Shown here piece by piece: positions 11,132 through 23,400 of a stretch of DNA of 64,000 nucleotides. The position numbers and the translations under genes were made by a program. The stretch spans positions 1-64,000 of the forward strand of contig JANQBS010000111.1 of the NCBI GenBank assembly GCA_033085395.1, read 5' to 3'. The notes beneath the pieces were generated by a model. The model searched no databases. It saw only the letters and a program-made list of their open reading frames with translations, and was not told the origin of the DNA. The stretch comes from Xanthoparmelia taractica (Eukaryota > Ascomycota > Lecanoromycetes > Lecanorales > Parmeliaceae). The stretch's first letter is position 1. Every line of letters begins with the position of its first letter.

Positions 11132-11955
11132 GACTTGTTATTGATGAATGAGAGAGGTACTGATGAAGTGAGGAAGTGTGGAAGGATGTGCCCCCGCCTT
11201 TATTGCAGAACAGAAGGTGGGGGGGGAAGTTATAGCAATCATGGTACAGGGCAGTAAGCGAGCCGAAGTGGTTCTATTGAAGAGTAATGACGTTCTGACC
11301 CAAACAGAATACCTCATGTTTGCTTGACGTCATTGGCATCAGTCAACCAGACAGTACAAGTTGTACAATTTGTACAAGAATCAAGATGGATGACTGATGC
11401 TTTAATTTTACCTGTGGTAGTGGAAGGCCAAGGGGGGACGTCATATGATCAAAGAGGGGTATAGGATACTGCTGCATCTGGCCCGTCTTAGTAGTGAATA
11501 CCTATGGTAGATTGGCAGTGTTTGCTAAAGGTACTTCTACTCTTTCTTTTTTCTGCTCTTTGCCTAATCAAATGGCCAAGCAATAATCCGGCCAAGAGAA
11601 AAAAAAAAGAAAAAAAAAATTAACGTTAGTATTGATTGCGTCATTTGCAAATGCGCTTGTTTGTCGGAATGACGGAATACCATCATTTGTCCCAATTCCC
11701 CCCAATGCAAAACCATGACGAAATCAAAAAAAGTGTTGCTACCTTATCCATCATTACCTACCTACTTACCTTACTCTTGCAAGTATTCGTACGATGGCGT
11801 CTGGGCCGGCTAATGTTTTGTACCAGTCTTGTTAATTAAATTACGACAATCAAATGGTCATGAATTAATTAAAACCTCGGACGTCTTCAATCGAAGCTGC
11901 TAAGAATCTCGGTGACTCCAAGCGAAATCATCTCAACTCATCCTTTGGAAGCACC
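11132..11955. promoter_or_regulatory. Shared upstream region of two divergent genes
   Basis: These 0.8 kb lie between the start codons of the YqcI/YcgG gene (minus) and the DUF1989 gene (plus). Two copies of the palindromic octamer TTGTACAA stand one base apart at 11361-11368 and 11370-11377. A-rich and pyrimidine-rich tracts occur at 11540-11625. No factor is assigned. Confidence 0.4.
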
Positions 11956-12579
11956 ATGGTCGCCAGCCAAGAGTCACAGCAACCAGTGCTGGGCCAAACC
12001 GTCGTGATACCAGTTCGATCAGGCACATCTTTTACGCTGAAAAAAGGTCAGCGGCTGACAGTCATCGACCCTCAAGGTGGCCAGGTATCTGATTTGCTCG
12101 CTTTCAACACCCACCATGTCGACGAGGTCATCTCCTCTGGACGCACCCTCGACTACGCCAGCCGCATCTACCTCACAAAGGGCGATCCACTCTACTCCAA
12201 CCGCAGCAACGTGATGCTGCGTATCATCCAAGACACTGTCGGTCGACATGACTTCCTCCTCACACCCTGCAGTAAGGACACTTTCCGCATCATCTATGGC
12301 GATCAAGAGCCCCACCACGGCTGCTTTGGCAACCTGTCCACTGCGCTTGAGCCGTACGGAATTCCGCCCGACAGAATCCCTGTCGCGTTCAACTGCTTCA
12401 TGAACGTGGTGATTGATGCAACAACCGGAGAGCTGCGCGTGGATCCGCCCAGGAGCAAAGCGGGAGACTACATCACTTTCGAAGCTGACATGGACCTGAC
12501 CATGGCCTTGACGGCCTGTTCGGCACTCCAGTCAAATGGTGGAAGCTTCAAACCCATACATTTTAGGATCGACGCTTGA
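11956..12579 (+). CDS. DUF1989 / urea carboxylase-associated family protein
   Basis: An intron-free frame of 207 residues with a good start context (CACCATGG). It matches DUF1989, a small family whose bacterial members are often encoded beside urea carboxylase (urea carboxylase-associated proteins). Family features visible are KKGQRLTVIDPQGGQVSDLL, a LYSNRSNVMLRIIQDTVGRH block, HDFLLTPCSKDTF with a conserved cysteine, and NCFMNVVID followed by DPPRSKAGDYITFEADMDL. The fold is expected to be a cupin-like barrel that may bind a metal through His/Cys/Asp, but that is inference. Full length for the family. No urea-degradation gene is seen nearby, so the substrate in this fungus is open. Confidence 0.85.
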   Translation: MVASQESQQPVLGQTVVIPVRSGTSFTLKKGQRLTVIDPQGGQVSDLLAFNTHHVDEVISSGRTLDYASRIYLTKGDPLYSNRSNVMLRIIQDTVGRHDFLLTPCSKDTFRIIYGDQEPHHGCFGNLSTALEPYGIPPDRIPVAFNCFMNVVIDATTGELRVDPPRSKAGDYITFEADMDLTMALTACSALQSNGGSFKPIHFRIDA

Positions 12580-13533
12580 GCCATCTACATACGAACTGCA
12601 AGCTGGACATCTGCTAAGCTGTTTGGGTGGGACGAAAAGTACCTCTACGCTGGCCTTGCCCCAGGGCTGGGCACACAATGATCTGCTGACTTTTGGCTAG
12701 GGCTGTGGGAGAAAATCGGCAGAGAAGATCTCCTGATTAGGGTTACGGTTGGCGCCGTAGCCCTAATTACCCCCGAGACTAGGTACTGGAAGTAGATCAA
12801 AATGGACGTTTAGCTTTTTCCATCATGTTATATGATACAGATATTTAGACATATCGAGTGATCTTAGAGTTAGGATTCGCTCGGCTTTTAATCTGTTCGA
12901 ATCTGTAGATACACCAAGTAGGCTTTCAGGAGCCGAGCGAAGGAAATTACTCGGAATAGCAACAGCAATCCTTGGTGCTCAATTTCTTGGATAGGTATTT
13001 AAGGTACTGTAGATCTTTTGTAAAATGTACTCGTACCTGGAACCGGAAGTCATGTTTGCCTCCCACACCTTTTTGCACGCTTCTGCGGCATTTTTGAAAC
13101 GACAACGACCTATAGATGTTGCCTGAGATATTTCCAGCTCACATCTACCATGGTCTATGCGTCATGACTCAGGACAGCAGATTCATGTCCAACCATCTGG
13201 GAAGACCTGACACTCGTAAAGCGTATAGTAGGAATACGAGTTGTGCTCTGCTGCCGTGCTTATGCTCGGTATCCAGTCAATTTGATTCACGAACGAAAAG
13301 GGGACTGAGACCGCACCTTCTCGGCCGTCAGAATTTCAATTGGCGTAGGAAATCCATGACAATGAGATAAATGTCGCTTGGTGACGATCTCAGATGACAT
13401 CGATTCAAAGTCGCTTGTCCTTGGTGGCGTATCATTCCTTTGCGCCTTATAACACTGACACTGCTGGGAAACATGCGTCAAATACTGCTCCTAACGCGTC
13501 CAGTGTGTATCGAGCTGCCATCATAGAGCTACT
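12580..13533. other. Intergenic with a hairpin-forming inverted repeat
   Basis: No gene is supported. Near 12736-12768 the sequence ATTAGGGTTACGG is followed after 6 bases by CCGTAGCCCTAAT. Its reverse complement matches at 12 of 13 bases, so RNA or DNA could fold into a stem. It may serve as the 3' end of the DUF1989 transcript or be a transposon relic. Confidence 0.5.
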
Positions 13534-15215
13534 GTGATGGTCGATTCCCTATCTAATGAGAAGAGGGCACACCTTCGCAGCGAGCTGAACAGCCATGGCC
13601 TGCAACTGGGAAGTGACGGCTTTGTCGAATGGAAGCTCGATGCAAAGCGGCGCCCCCGGAATTGGAACGTTAACAGGAAGACATTCGATGTTGGTTTGGT
13701 CTGCTTCTTTGAACTCTGGATGTCATTACTGAGCTCGTCTGGGGTACGCTGTCCTTCTTCCCTCATCGCCGAAGTGGTCGCTTAGTATCATCCTCACAGA
13801 CTGCTGCATCCAATTCAGCCCGCAAAGAGTATGGCATTAGCAGAACAGTGGGCTACTTCATATTCACCTCATTGTAAAGGGCGCTGTTTGCTCTTTCCAT
13901 CTGGCGTGACGGCCTGACAAGCCGCAGATATCTTGTCGGACAAGCCATAGGAAGCATATTCTGTCCACCCATATCCGAGACATTCGGCCGACGCACACAG
14001 TACATCGTTGCCATTGCAATCTACTGTACCTTCAGCGCCGTCATAGCAGCTGTACCATCAGTCATTGCCGCCTCCCTTGGACGATTGTTGACAGGCTTGG
14101 CTTCCGCCATTCCTGCAACCGTAGCTTACGGCAGCTTAGAGGATTTGTACGACAGTGAGACACGCATCTGGATGGTCTTTGTATACACATTGGCAGGTAA
14201 CATGGGCCTAGTACTTGGACCCATCTACTCCGCTTACGTGACGACCTATGCTGGCTGGCGCTGGGTCTTTTATATTTCTACCATCATCTCCGGGATCGGC
14301 ACCATTGCCTCCTGGTTCCTGCAAGAGAGCCGCACTGCTTACCTCTTGGAGATGGAACACAAGCTAATACAGGAGAAGCTTGGTGACACATCGCTCCGTG
14401 CCCCTGAGAAGCAGAATTACACGCTACGATCATTCGCAGAAGACTGCCTCTTTCGTCCACTGGAATTCCTCGTCACCCAGCCCATCGTTTTATGCTGCGC
14501 CCTTCTGTCAACCGTATCTTATAGCCTCATCTATGGACTCACTGAAGGTCTCACAGTCGTGTATACAGAGTTTGGCTTCGCCGAGTCCACGACATCATCT
14601 CTGTCCTTTGTTCCTATTCTCCTTGGCCTAGTGTTCAACGTCCTTCCTCGTTTATACGACCAAAGGCTTTTGACCCGCTACCGCAGAAACAACATGCCCG
14701 TTAGACCCGAAACAAAGATCAAGTCTTTGCTTACTTCCTGTCCCGGTCTTGCCGTGGGTCTTTGGCTCTTCGCATGGACCATCCCACCTCGTGTTCCACA
14801 TGTCCATTGGATAGTCTCCATGATCGGATTGGTGCTTGTCGGTTACGCGACTAACGACTTTGCATACATACTTTCCGGCTACCTGACTGACTCGTACGGG
14901 TCTTATGCAGCATCAGCTTGTGCGGCTCTCATATTGCCGCGCACGCTCATTGCGGCGATATTTCCGTTATTCATGCATACGATGTATACTAGCTTAGGCG
15001 GTAATGTAGCAACAAGCATCTTTGCAGCCCTTGCCACGATTTTTTGTATTACGCCCGTTGTGTTCATACGATATGGAAGCAAGTTGAGGGCTAGGAGCCG
15101 GTTTGCGCAAGGGGCTGATGATGACGATGAGAGGGAGGAAGAGACAGGCCTTAGAGAAAGGGAAGCGAAAGCGGAGGCAGGGCAAAGAGACTCTTCAGCA
15201 AGCACCGAGATTTAA
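13534..15215 (+). CDS. MFS transporter, DHA1 drug:H+ antiporter type
   Basis: Exons 13534-13743, 13800-13873 and 13928-15215 join in phase to give 523 residues. The in-frame TAA seen at 13875 falls inside the second intron (GTAAAG...CCGCAG), so the gene is intact. After an N-terminal tail (VEWKLDAKRRPRNWNVNRK, usual before helix 1) come about 12 membrane helices. Motif A reads GSIFCPPISETFGRRTQYIV. The antiporter-type motif C region reads GLVLGPIYSAYVTTYAGWRW. A central cytoplasmic loop follows near LLEMEHKLIQEKLGD. The C-tail is acidic and charged. Expected in the plasma membrane, exporting small molecules with proton exchange; the substrate cannot be predicted. No adjacent biosynthetic gene shares its strand closely. 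Confidence 0.9.
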
Positions 15216-17401
15216 TTTGGTCCCTGTATACGGCATCTCGAGACGTTACTTTACAATCCTACGGCGGCTCCCTCTTGTCCAAGCCTCCGGCGGCCGCGAT
15301 CCTATCCTCGAAGTCAGAGGGCTGACTTCGCATACGTGGCCTAATCCAGCTATTGTCAATAGGCGTGCCCAGCGACGATAGTTGATCGCCAAAAGAGCAT
15401 GATGTAGAGTAAATCTTAAGTGGCTCAATCAGTATGTTCACGTGCTAGTTCTCTCGAGCTCTCAAGGTAGACGAGGACAGGCCTGAGTCTCTTTAAGAAC
15501 TGCCGGGACCTGAACCGGGAATGTGGTAGCGATGTCGGCCTCACGGTTCCGTAAGCAGCAACAGTGGCTTGCACGGCCATCCCTTCGGGGAGTGCGGCAT
15601 TCCATGCCGGGTGTCAGCTAGGCATCTGACAGCGTGGCTCAACTTCCCAGCCCCGCGAACCCACTACAGCGAACTGCACCGCTAGAATCGGGAGGTGAAC
15701 TAATTGACGTAGTATTTCGGGGGTGGTGGCTGCGGTGGGGGAACGGTACTATGCTTGGCCCCACGGCTTATCAACGTCATAGAAAGCCAAAATGGAACTA
15801 CACGCTTCATGGAGAGGACGGATAAGGCCACGGCGTTACTGCCGTCTCCAACGAATACGACGGATATTCGATTGATGATTGAACATGGCCCAAGACTTCT
15901 GCTCTAGCCGTTTTATTGTTTTTGGCCCCCTTTTCTTTATAGGGAATACGTAGCCTCTTCTGTGGTTTGCACACCCCAAGTTTGGCGAATGGAGAAGAGC
16001 TCGAGAAACAGAAAGGATCAACGATGAACACAGGAACCATTTTCGCTTGGCCGAATGAAGAAGTCGAACGGATCTTTCGCTGACTAAGCCACAGTAGGGA
16101 TTTTCAGGGTTCATCAGCCAAAAAGTCTCCGCGATCTTCAAGCCATTTCTATGCAATATCCGGGGTAACTACTATGGTCATTTTTATTTGTTTGCTGCTT
16201 TTGGTCCCCTCATTGATAGACGGCGTCTCAAAAGGGATCCTGATGCTCTGCTTGGAGGTCAATCAGCAAAGCATTCAGCTCAGCAATTTCGACCAGAACG
16301 CCACAGCTAAAGATTTTCCAACGACATTATTTTATCAAATCACGGACCAACTTTGTTTGACACCTGGAGCCGTAGAGCTCCTACTATATAGATCTAGATC
16401 CTTTCGGCCGGCTTATCCGAAGCTGAGCCGCATCGCCTTGGCGGCTTGGCCTTCTGGTCTGATCTAGGTATGTAATCTCTCGCCTTGTGTGAAAGTCTGC
16501 AACAAATGTTTGCTCGCATGATGAGCAGCCCGGTAGTACTGGAGGCATTTAAGGCATATATATGTTATGGATTTATCATATATGAGAAGCTGAGGTGCTG
16601 TAAAGCCGGGGGGAGATTTGCTGGAGAAGCTCAACATCAATTCGATCCTTGACTTTCCAGGGCAAATTACCGTTGTATCGGTGGCTTTGGCGTAACTCCT
16701 TCTGTGCTTTGGGCCGCAATAACAGGCCTCTCGCTAGAGATGGTTCGGACCTTGGACGGGATAATTTCGGATAAAGTGCCTTAGCAGCCTCCTGAGTTAT
16801 ACGCGAAGCCAGCTGATAGGATGAAAAGGCAAACAGATGGATCAGCATGAGCCTCCACATCTCAAACGGGTAATTGGCCATGCGATCAAGCAGTACGTGT
16901 ACTGCGAGCGGTATACTTGGAGTAGATCAATGGTTCGACGGCCCCTCCCTATACTCGATACTCCAACAGCCACACCTGGCTTTACCGTATGAGGACCTGC
17001 TAGCCGATACCCGGTTCATCATTAACTTCAAACCGGTCGTTGGCCTATCCGAATGCTGTCAAGATGCAATCATCTTCCATGGGACCTCACTTTGACGTGT
17101 CCAAAGAGAGTAACGTCAGCAGCCTCGACCATGAACCCATTAGAACATCTTCCCGGATTGGGAAGATTCTTGTATCATCCAACTTTTGGTACGCCCGCAC
17201 CTCATGCAAGGGACGACTGAAGTTAAAACCTCCTCTCTCGCCTTCACTTCTGCATTGACCCAACTAGACACTCATTTTTGCCTTTGCGTCTTGTACATGT
17301 TTTTGACAGAAGAGCTGCGCACAACAGATCACATTCATTTTTTGCTTCTGCAATTGATATTTTTATAACGGAAGAGCTACCCACAGCGGGCCTCATTCAT
17401 T
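15216..17401. other. 2.2-kb intergenic region, possible gene remnants
   Basis: No gene is called. On the minus strand at 16576-16881 a 101-codon frame looks protein-like (NYPFEMWRLMLIHLFAFSSY, then RITQEAAKALYPKLSR) but has no recognised family and no convincing exon partners. It could be a decayed gene. The promoter of the large WSC gene must lie at the right end. Confidence 0.4.
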
Positions 17402-20400
17402 ATGATCTTTCCGCGATGGCTCATCACTTCGGCGTTGGCCTTGCTCCCTCAAGTCTCTGCCTTTGCATCAACGGACAGCCCGTCCGATGCAGATCCAGCG
17501 CAGTCAGGCTATCTGCCAAACCACAACATGGATCCTGCTGTCGTTGATAGTTCCGGGTTCGGTCTGCTCTGGAAAATCCCATTCAATTCTAAAGAACTGG
17601 TGAGCAAGCCTTCACATTTGGACGTTTGAAACGACGTGTCAGACATCAAAGTTCCAACTAATTTACATATCATAGTTCTACGCAAAACCCCTTGTTTACA
17701 CTCCAGCAGGTGGGAAGCAACTTGTCTTCTTAGCATCTTCACAGAACTGGATTCGGACCGTAGATGCCAAGACCGGCGATCTCGTCAATGCTCGACAGGC
17801 CCACCCACCATTCCTGCAGTCTGACATGTCTTGCACTGACATCCCTGATACAATCGGCATCATCGGTACCCCAGTCATAGACACCTCTAGCGACATTGTC
17901 TATTTCTTCTCAAAGACTTACATTCCAAACTTCAGATACGCGGGAGATACTGGCGTTTTCAACGGAGTCTACTACTTTCATGGTGTGAATATCAGTACAT
18001 TGGAGGACACTTTCCCGCCACTATTGGTTGATGGTGTTCCGGCCGATAATGATCCACGAAAATATTTCATTGGAGGAACCGTCCTCCAGCGACCATCATT
18101 AGCAAAAGTCGGCTCTGTTGTCTACGGTGCCTTTGGCGGTCACTGCGATCTGTTCAATTATACAGGTCAAGTCGTTGGCGTCGATGTCAACCAGAAACAG
18201 GTTGTGACCAATTTCGCTATTGAATCCGGACCGCTAGTCGCTCAGACTAACGTCTGGAATGAGAGAGCCGGTGGAGGTGAGGGCGGCATCTGGATGGGCG
18301 GAGCCGGTCTGTCGACCGACGGCCAACGCCTCTTCTTGGTTTCTGGGAACAATGGCCAAGGCCGTGAGAATGTCGATGTACCTGCTCTAGGAAGCAGCGG
18401 CTGCCGAACGCTTGGCGAAGCTTGTGTATGTGTGCTCTTCTGGACCTGCGAGCTGAGGGTGCTAATAGACTTGCAGGTCAACCTCAATATTGGTGATGGC
18501 GGTAAGCTGCGTCTAACGGATTACTTTCAGCCTTACGACTATCAGAATCTGGACGGTGGTGATCAGGATCTCGGCTCAAGTGCTCTCTCACTTCTCGATC
18601 CCACTGTCTTTCATGGCACTGGTGTTTCTAAGATGGCCGTGACAGCCGGTAAGAACGGCAAGACCTACATTGTCAATGCCAACAACTTGGGTGGATTTAG
18701 AAATGGCCCAGGCGGAACGGATGGGATCATTCAGACGATTAGCACAAACAAGGCTGTCTTCGGTGGTTTGGGATCCTATCCACTTGAAGGTGGTTACATC
18801 TATTCGACTCCCATTGGCTATCCTACCTACGTGTACAAGCTTGGCTTTGACGCTAACGGCGCGCCTCTGTTTACTCAAGCCGGTGCTACTACTGAAAACT
18901 CGGCCGGTCGCGTTGGAACCGGTATCCCAACTATTACCACCTATCAAGGTAAAGCTGGTACGGCTATCCTATGGATGTGCGACCCCGATGCTGGGTTGCG
19001 AGCTTGGTACGCTGTACCGAACCCGGATGGAACCATGAAGAGAATCAATCTGCCGCAAGTCAACGGCATGAACAAGTGGCAGCGCCCAGCCTTTGGAGAC
19101 ACCCGTCTCTATGTTACAGATTCTCAGGGAGCGCTTTATTGCTTGGGCTCTCCTGTCAATCTACCTCTGAACTGTACTTCGCCAGTCGACTTTGGGAGCG
19201 TTGCTCTTGGGAGCAGCCAGACCACAAAGGTTAGTTGCAAAGCTGTCATTGCCATCAATAAAATAACGAATGTTACCACTGGCGACCCAAATTTCCAGGT
19301 CAATGCTGCGGATCTGCCTCAAGGGCCACTTGTCAAGGGTGCCATATTCAGCTTTCCCGTTACCTGGAACCTTACCACAACACACAATGGAAACGTAGCA
19401 AACGCGTCATACGGCAATGTCTCACCAGGGGTCAAGAGCACCGCGTTGACTCTTGGCACTATCAACGGAGTGACGGGATACTCTACATCGTTTCCCATTA
19501 GTCTGACGGGAACAGAGGTGTCGCAGGACGCTTTCCTTGCCATAGCTCCAACTACGGTTGACTACAGTGGGCTTGTTCTTCTGAATTACCCTCAGCAAGT
19601 TCCCAGTAATTCCCTTCCTTTTACCATCACCAACGCGGGGGTAAGCCCTCTGACTATCCTTGGCTATGGATATACTACCGACGACTTAGACGACAACGAC
19701 ATAAAATATACCAACACCACGTTTAACGGCTCTACGCAAGATCTTGGATACGGTTTCACTGCCAGAGATCTGCCCGTGCTGAAGACCGTCATTCCAGGTG
19801 GAAACCAAACATCGGTCCAGTCGACCTTCACTCCCTCTAATGGAACTGGTAGCTACAAATCCTTCTTCACCGTATGGAGCACCGGAGGGTCTCAAACCAT
19901 CATATTGGAAGGCTCTGCGTCTACTGCAGGCATCGCAAATTTCTCCATCAGCAACGGCGAAGGTGGTTGGTTGCCTGAAAGCAACCGACTTATGGACTTT
20001 GGCAGTGTCGCTCCTGGGACATCGCCTTCTTTGCAGGTTCGCATCTGTAATGCTGGTGGCTCCGTGCTCAAAATCAGCAAGAGCAAGCCTCCCGTGGGCG
20101 TCTTCCATCTGGACGACCCCACCGATCTACACGAGGAACAAGAGATCCCCGTCAATCAGTGTGCCTATGGGACTATCATATTTGCTGCTAACGCTGTCAA
20201 CCCGAACAGCCCAGACCAGGCTTTTAATGACCTTTGGACCCTGAACACCGGTATGTAAACGCTTCTTCCAATCATTACATCTCCTTTCTGACATAGCAAT
20301 TAACAGACGTTTGGAACTCTGACGTCCATGTCGTTCAGATACAGGGTACTGTGGTGAGCAAGAAAATAGGACCGACCAATTCTTCAGGCTCGCCTATCTA

Positions 20401-23400
20401 CTCATACCTGGGCTGCTTTCACGACAATGCCCCTGGGGGGCGATTGCTTCGTACATCGGGCTATGACAACAGCTCGAATACCAATGGTCTTTGCCAAACA
20501 GTAGCTCAGGCAGGTAAAGCCATCTTCGCCGGCACCGAGTACATGTCGGAGTGTTGGTTCGGCAGTACACCCCCACCCAGCTCCTACGAAGCCGACGACA
20601 GCTTCTGCGCATACGCCTGCGCTGGCGATGGGACCCAGGTCTGCGGCGGTGTCGGTAGCTATCTGAGCGTGTACTACGACGCATCTCGTTATACCCCAAG
20701 CACTGGCACGCAGCAGACCACTAGCGGACCCATCACCGTTAATCAAACCGGAAACTACAATTACATTGGCTGTTACTCCGAAGCTACCTCTGGCCGCGCA
20801 CTATCTGGCCTCGCTCCTCCAATTCCAGCTAACGTTGGTAACACAATCGAGAGCTGTGCGGCTTCCTGCAAAGGATATACTTACTTCGGCGTCGGTATGT
20901 GTTTCTCGAACAAATATCTCTTTTCCATGTCAGGTGTTACATTACAAGACATGTCTCGAGAGTAGACGGGTCCTCCTATTCAAGTTGTCGTGTTCAACGA
21001 TCGAACAATTGTCATGAAGACGAAATGCTGACTTGTACGTCTTATAGAATATTCGAACGAGTGCTACTGTGGCAACACCATCAACGCCGGCTCCGTCAAC
21101 CAGCCTAGCACTGATATCAACGTCAATGGTTGTTCCATGCTTTGCGGTGGCAACGAGACCGAGTATTGTGGCGGGCCAAGTAGGCTCGATATGTACCAGC
21201 TCAATGGTAGCTTACCAGCACCTGCCTCGACCACATCGACCACATCGACCACTGGGATGAGTCCGACATCAACGCCCGGCGCACCTTCAAACGTGCCCTC
21301 CGCTGGTGGGTTCGGCTACTTCGGCTGTTACACCGACAGTACAGCGAACCGCGCGCTCACCGGGCTCGCCAATCCTGTCAGTGGTTCGACTCTGACAGTT
21401 GAGCTTTGCGCTGCCGCTTGCGCTGGTTACACGTACTTTGGTGTCGAATACAGCGTCGAGTGTTACTGTGGGAATAGTCTGCAAGGAGGCTCGGCTCTGG
21501 CCACTGGTGGAAATGACCCAACGCAGAATCAGTGCGATATGACTTGCAGCGGCAACAGTCAAGAATACTGCGGGGGACCGAACCGATTGAATACCTACAA
21601 GTACAACGCTTCGCTCACTTCTGCTTCCTCTGCTGCTTCAACGGTCACCGGTTCCGCAACACTCTCGGTTTCCGGCACGACGTCGAGCTCCTCTACAGTA
21701 TCGAGCTCCTCTATAGTATCAAGCTCCTCTACAGTAACCTCGAGCTCTGCTTCAGTAGCGCCAACACCGACTGGACCAATCACCGTGCAAAAGGGCGTCG
21801 GCTTCTCCTACCTAGGCTGCTACACCGACAACGTCAACTCCCGAGCCCTGACCGGTCTCGGCAACCCAGGCGTCGCGAGCCAAAACGCCATCGAGACGTG
21901 CGCTTCCGGTTGCACCGGCTTTACGTACTTTGGTGTCGAATACGGATCCGAATGCTACTGCGGCAACACCATTGCTGCAGGATCGACCATCGCGTCCGGA
22001 AACACGGCGGATGCAACTGGCTGCAATATGGTGTGCAGCGGTAACGCGACTGAGTACTGCGGTGGGCCGAATCGGATCAATATCTACAACTATGTGGCAA
22101 TCGTTTCCTCCTCGGCCATGTCGTCAAGCTCGACCGTCTCTTCGTCATTTGGTAGCATGTCATCGACAATGGGCAGTTCCTCGTTGTCTGCTACACTATC
22201 TCGAACTACCGCATCTTCGGTTTCTGCCACTTCTTCGGCTTCTGGTATTTCGTCGGCTTCTTCCATCTCCTCTGCTATCTCGGCAAGCTCTGCCGTCTCA
22301 TCATCATCCGGTACTTTATCATCGACGGTCCGCAGCTCCTCGGTATCTGCTACACTATCTCAAACGACCGCATCTTCGGTTTCTGCAACTTCTTCAGCGT
22401 CTGTCATTTCCTCGGTTTCCGCCTCTTCTTCGGCTTCTGGCATTTCTTCTACTTCTGCCACTTCATCAGCATCTGTTCTTTCTTCGGCTTCTCTCATTTC
22501 CTCGTCTTCTATCACTTCCTCAGCATCCTCCGCTACACCCACACCCACTGGTCCAGTCCATGTGCAAAGGGCCGGCAACTACGCTTATCAAGGCTGCTGG
22601 AATGATACACAGCAGAACGGCAACGCTCGCACACTCAGCGGAGCTGCGTACTTCAATGCAACAGGCATGACGGTTGAGATGTGCGCTGCCCAGTGCGCCG
22701 GTTACGCGTGGATGGGTATCGAGTATGGACAGGAGTGGTAAGTCAACCTATCTCTACTTGAGATGGACTTTGAGGAAGTTTCTGACCGGTATTTTTCTAG
22801 CTACTGCGGCACGGCTCCTAACGCTGGTAGCGGTATTCAATCACTGACGGACTGCAATGTTCTCTGCCCGGGCAACAGCTTGGAGTACTGTGGTGGGGGC
22901 TGGCGACTAGATATGTATCAAGTTTCGACAAAGAGCTCGACATCGCTTTCTTCTTCCACCTCTTCGATGACGCCCAGCTCTGCTTCCTCTGCTTCGACCA
23001 AGCTCTCATCGACTGCGCTATCCTCTATCACGCCATCGTCCAGTGGAGTGTCATCTTCCGCTTCATCCATCTCCTCGAGCAGCGTACCTTCGACAGCTTC
23101 GTCGATGATGTCGTCCTCTGGCACACCGTCTTCGATCGTCTCATCGTCAATGATGTCATCTTCCACCAAATCGTCGTCTGCCACGCTTGCGTCTACCACG
23201 CTTTCGTCCTCTGCGATATCGTCGAGCCAACTTTTATCTACCATGTCCTCGAGCCAGCGCTCGTCTACTATGTCATCCTCCTCCGCCGTATCCTCGAGCC
23301 AGCCACCATCCACGACCTTAATCTCCTCTAGCAAGCCACCTTCGAGCACAATCTCCTCCACTACATCATCATCCGCACAGATATCTTCCACCTCCAACCC

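Noticed and set aside
13874..13876. Premature stop in the MFS transporter, taken at first as a pseudogene
   Set aside because: A GT...AG intron removes it and restores the family sequence in phase.
15807..16156. Minus-strand frame of 106 codons
   Set aside because: No conserved segments, no splice partners, and composition like the surrounding non-coding DNA.
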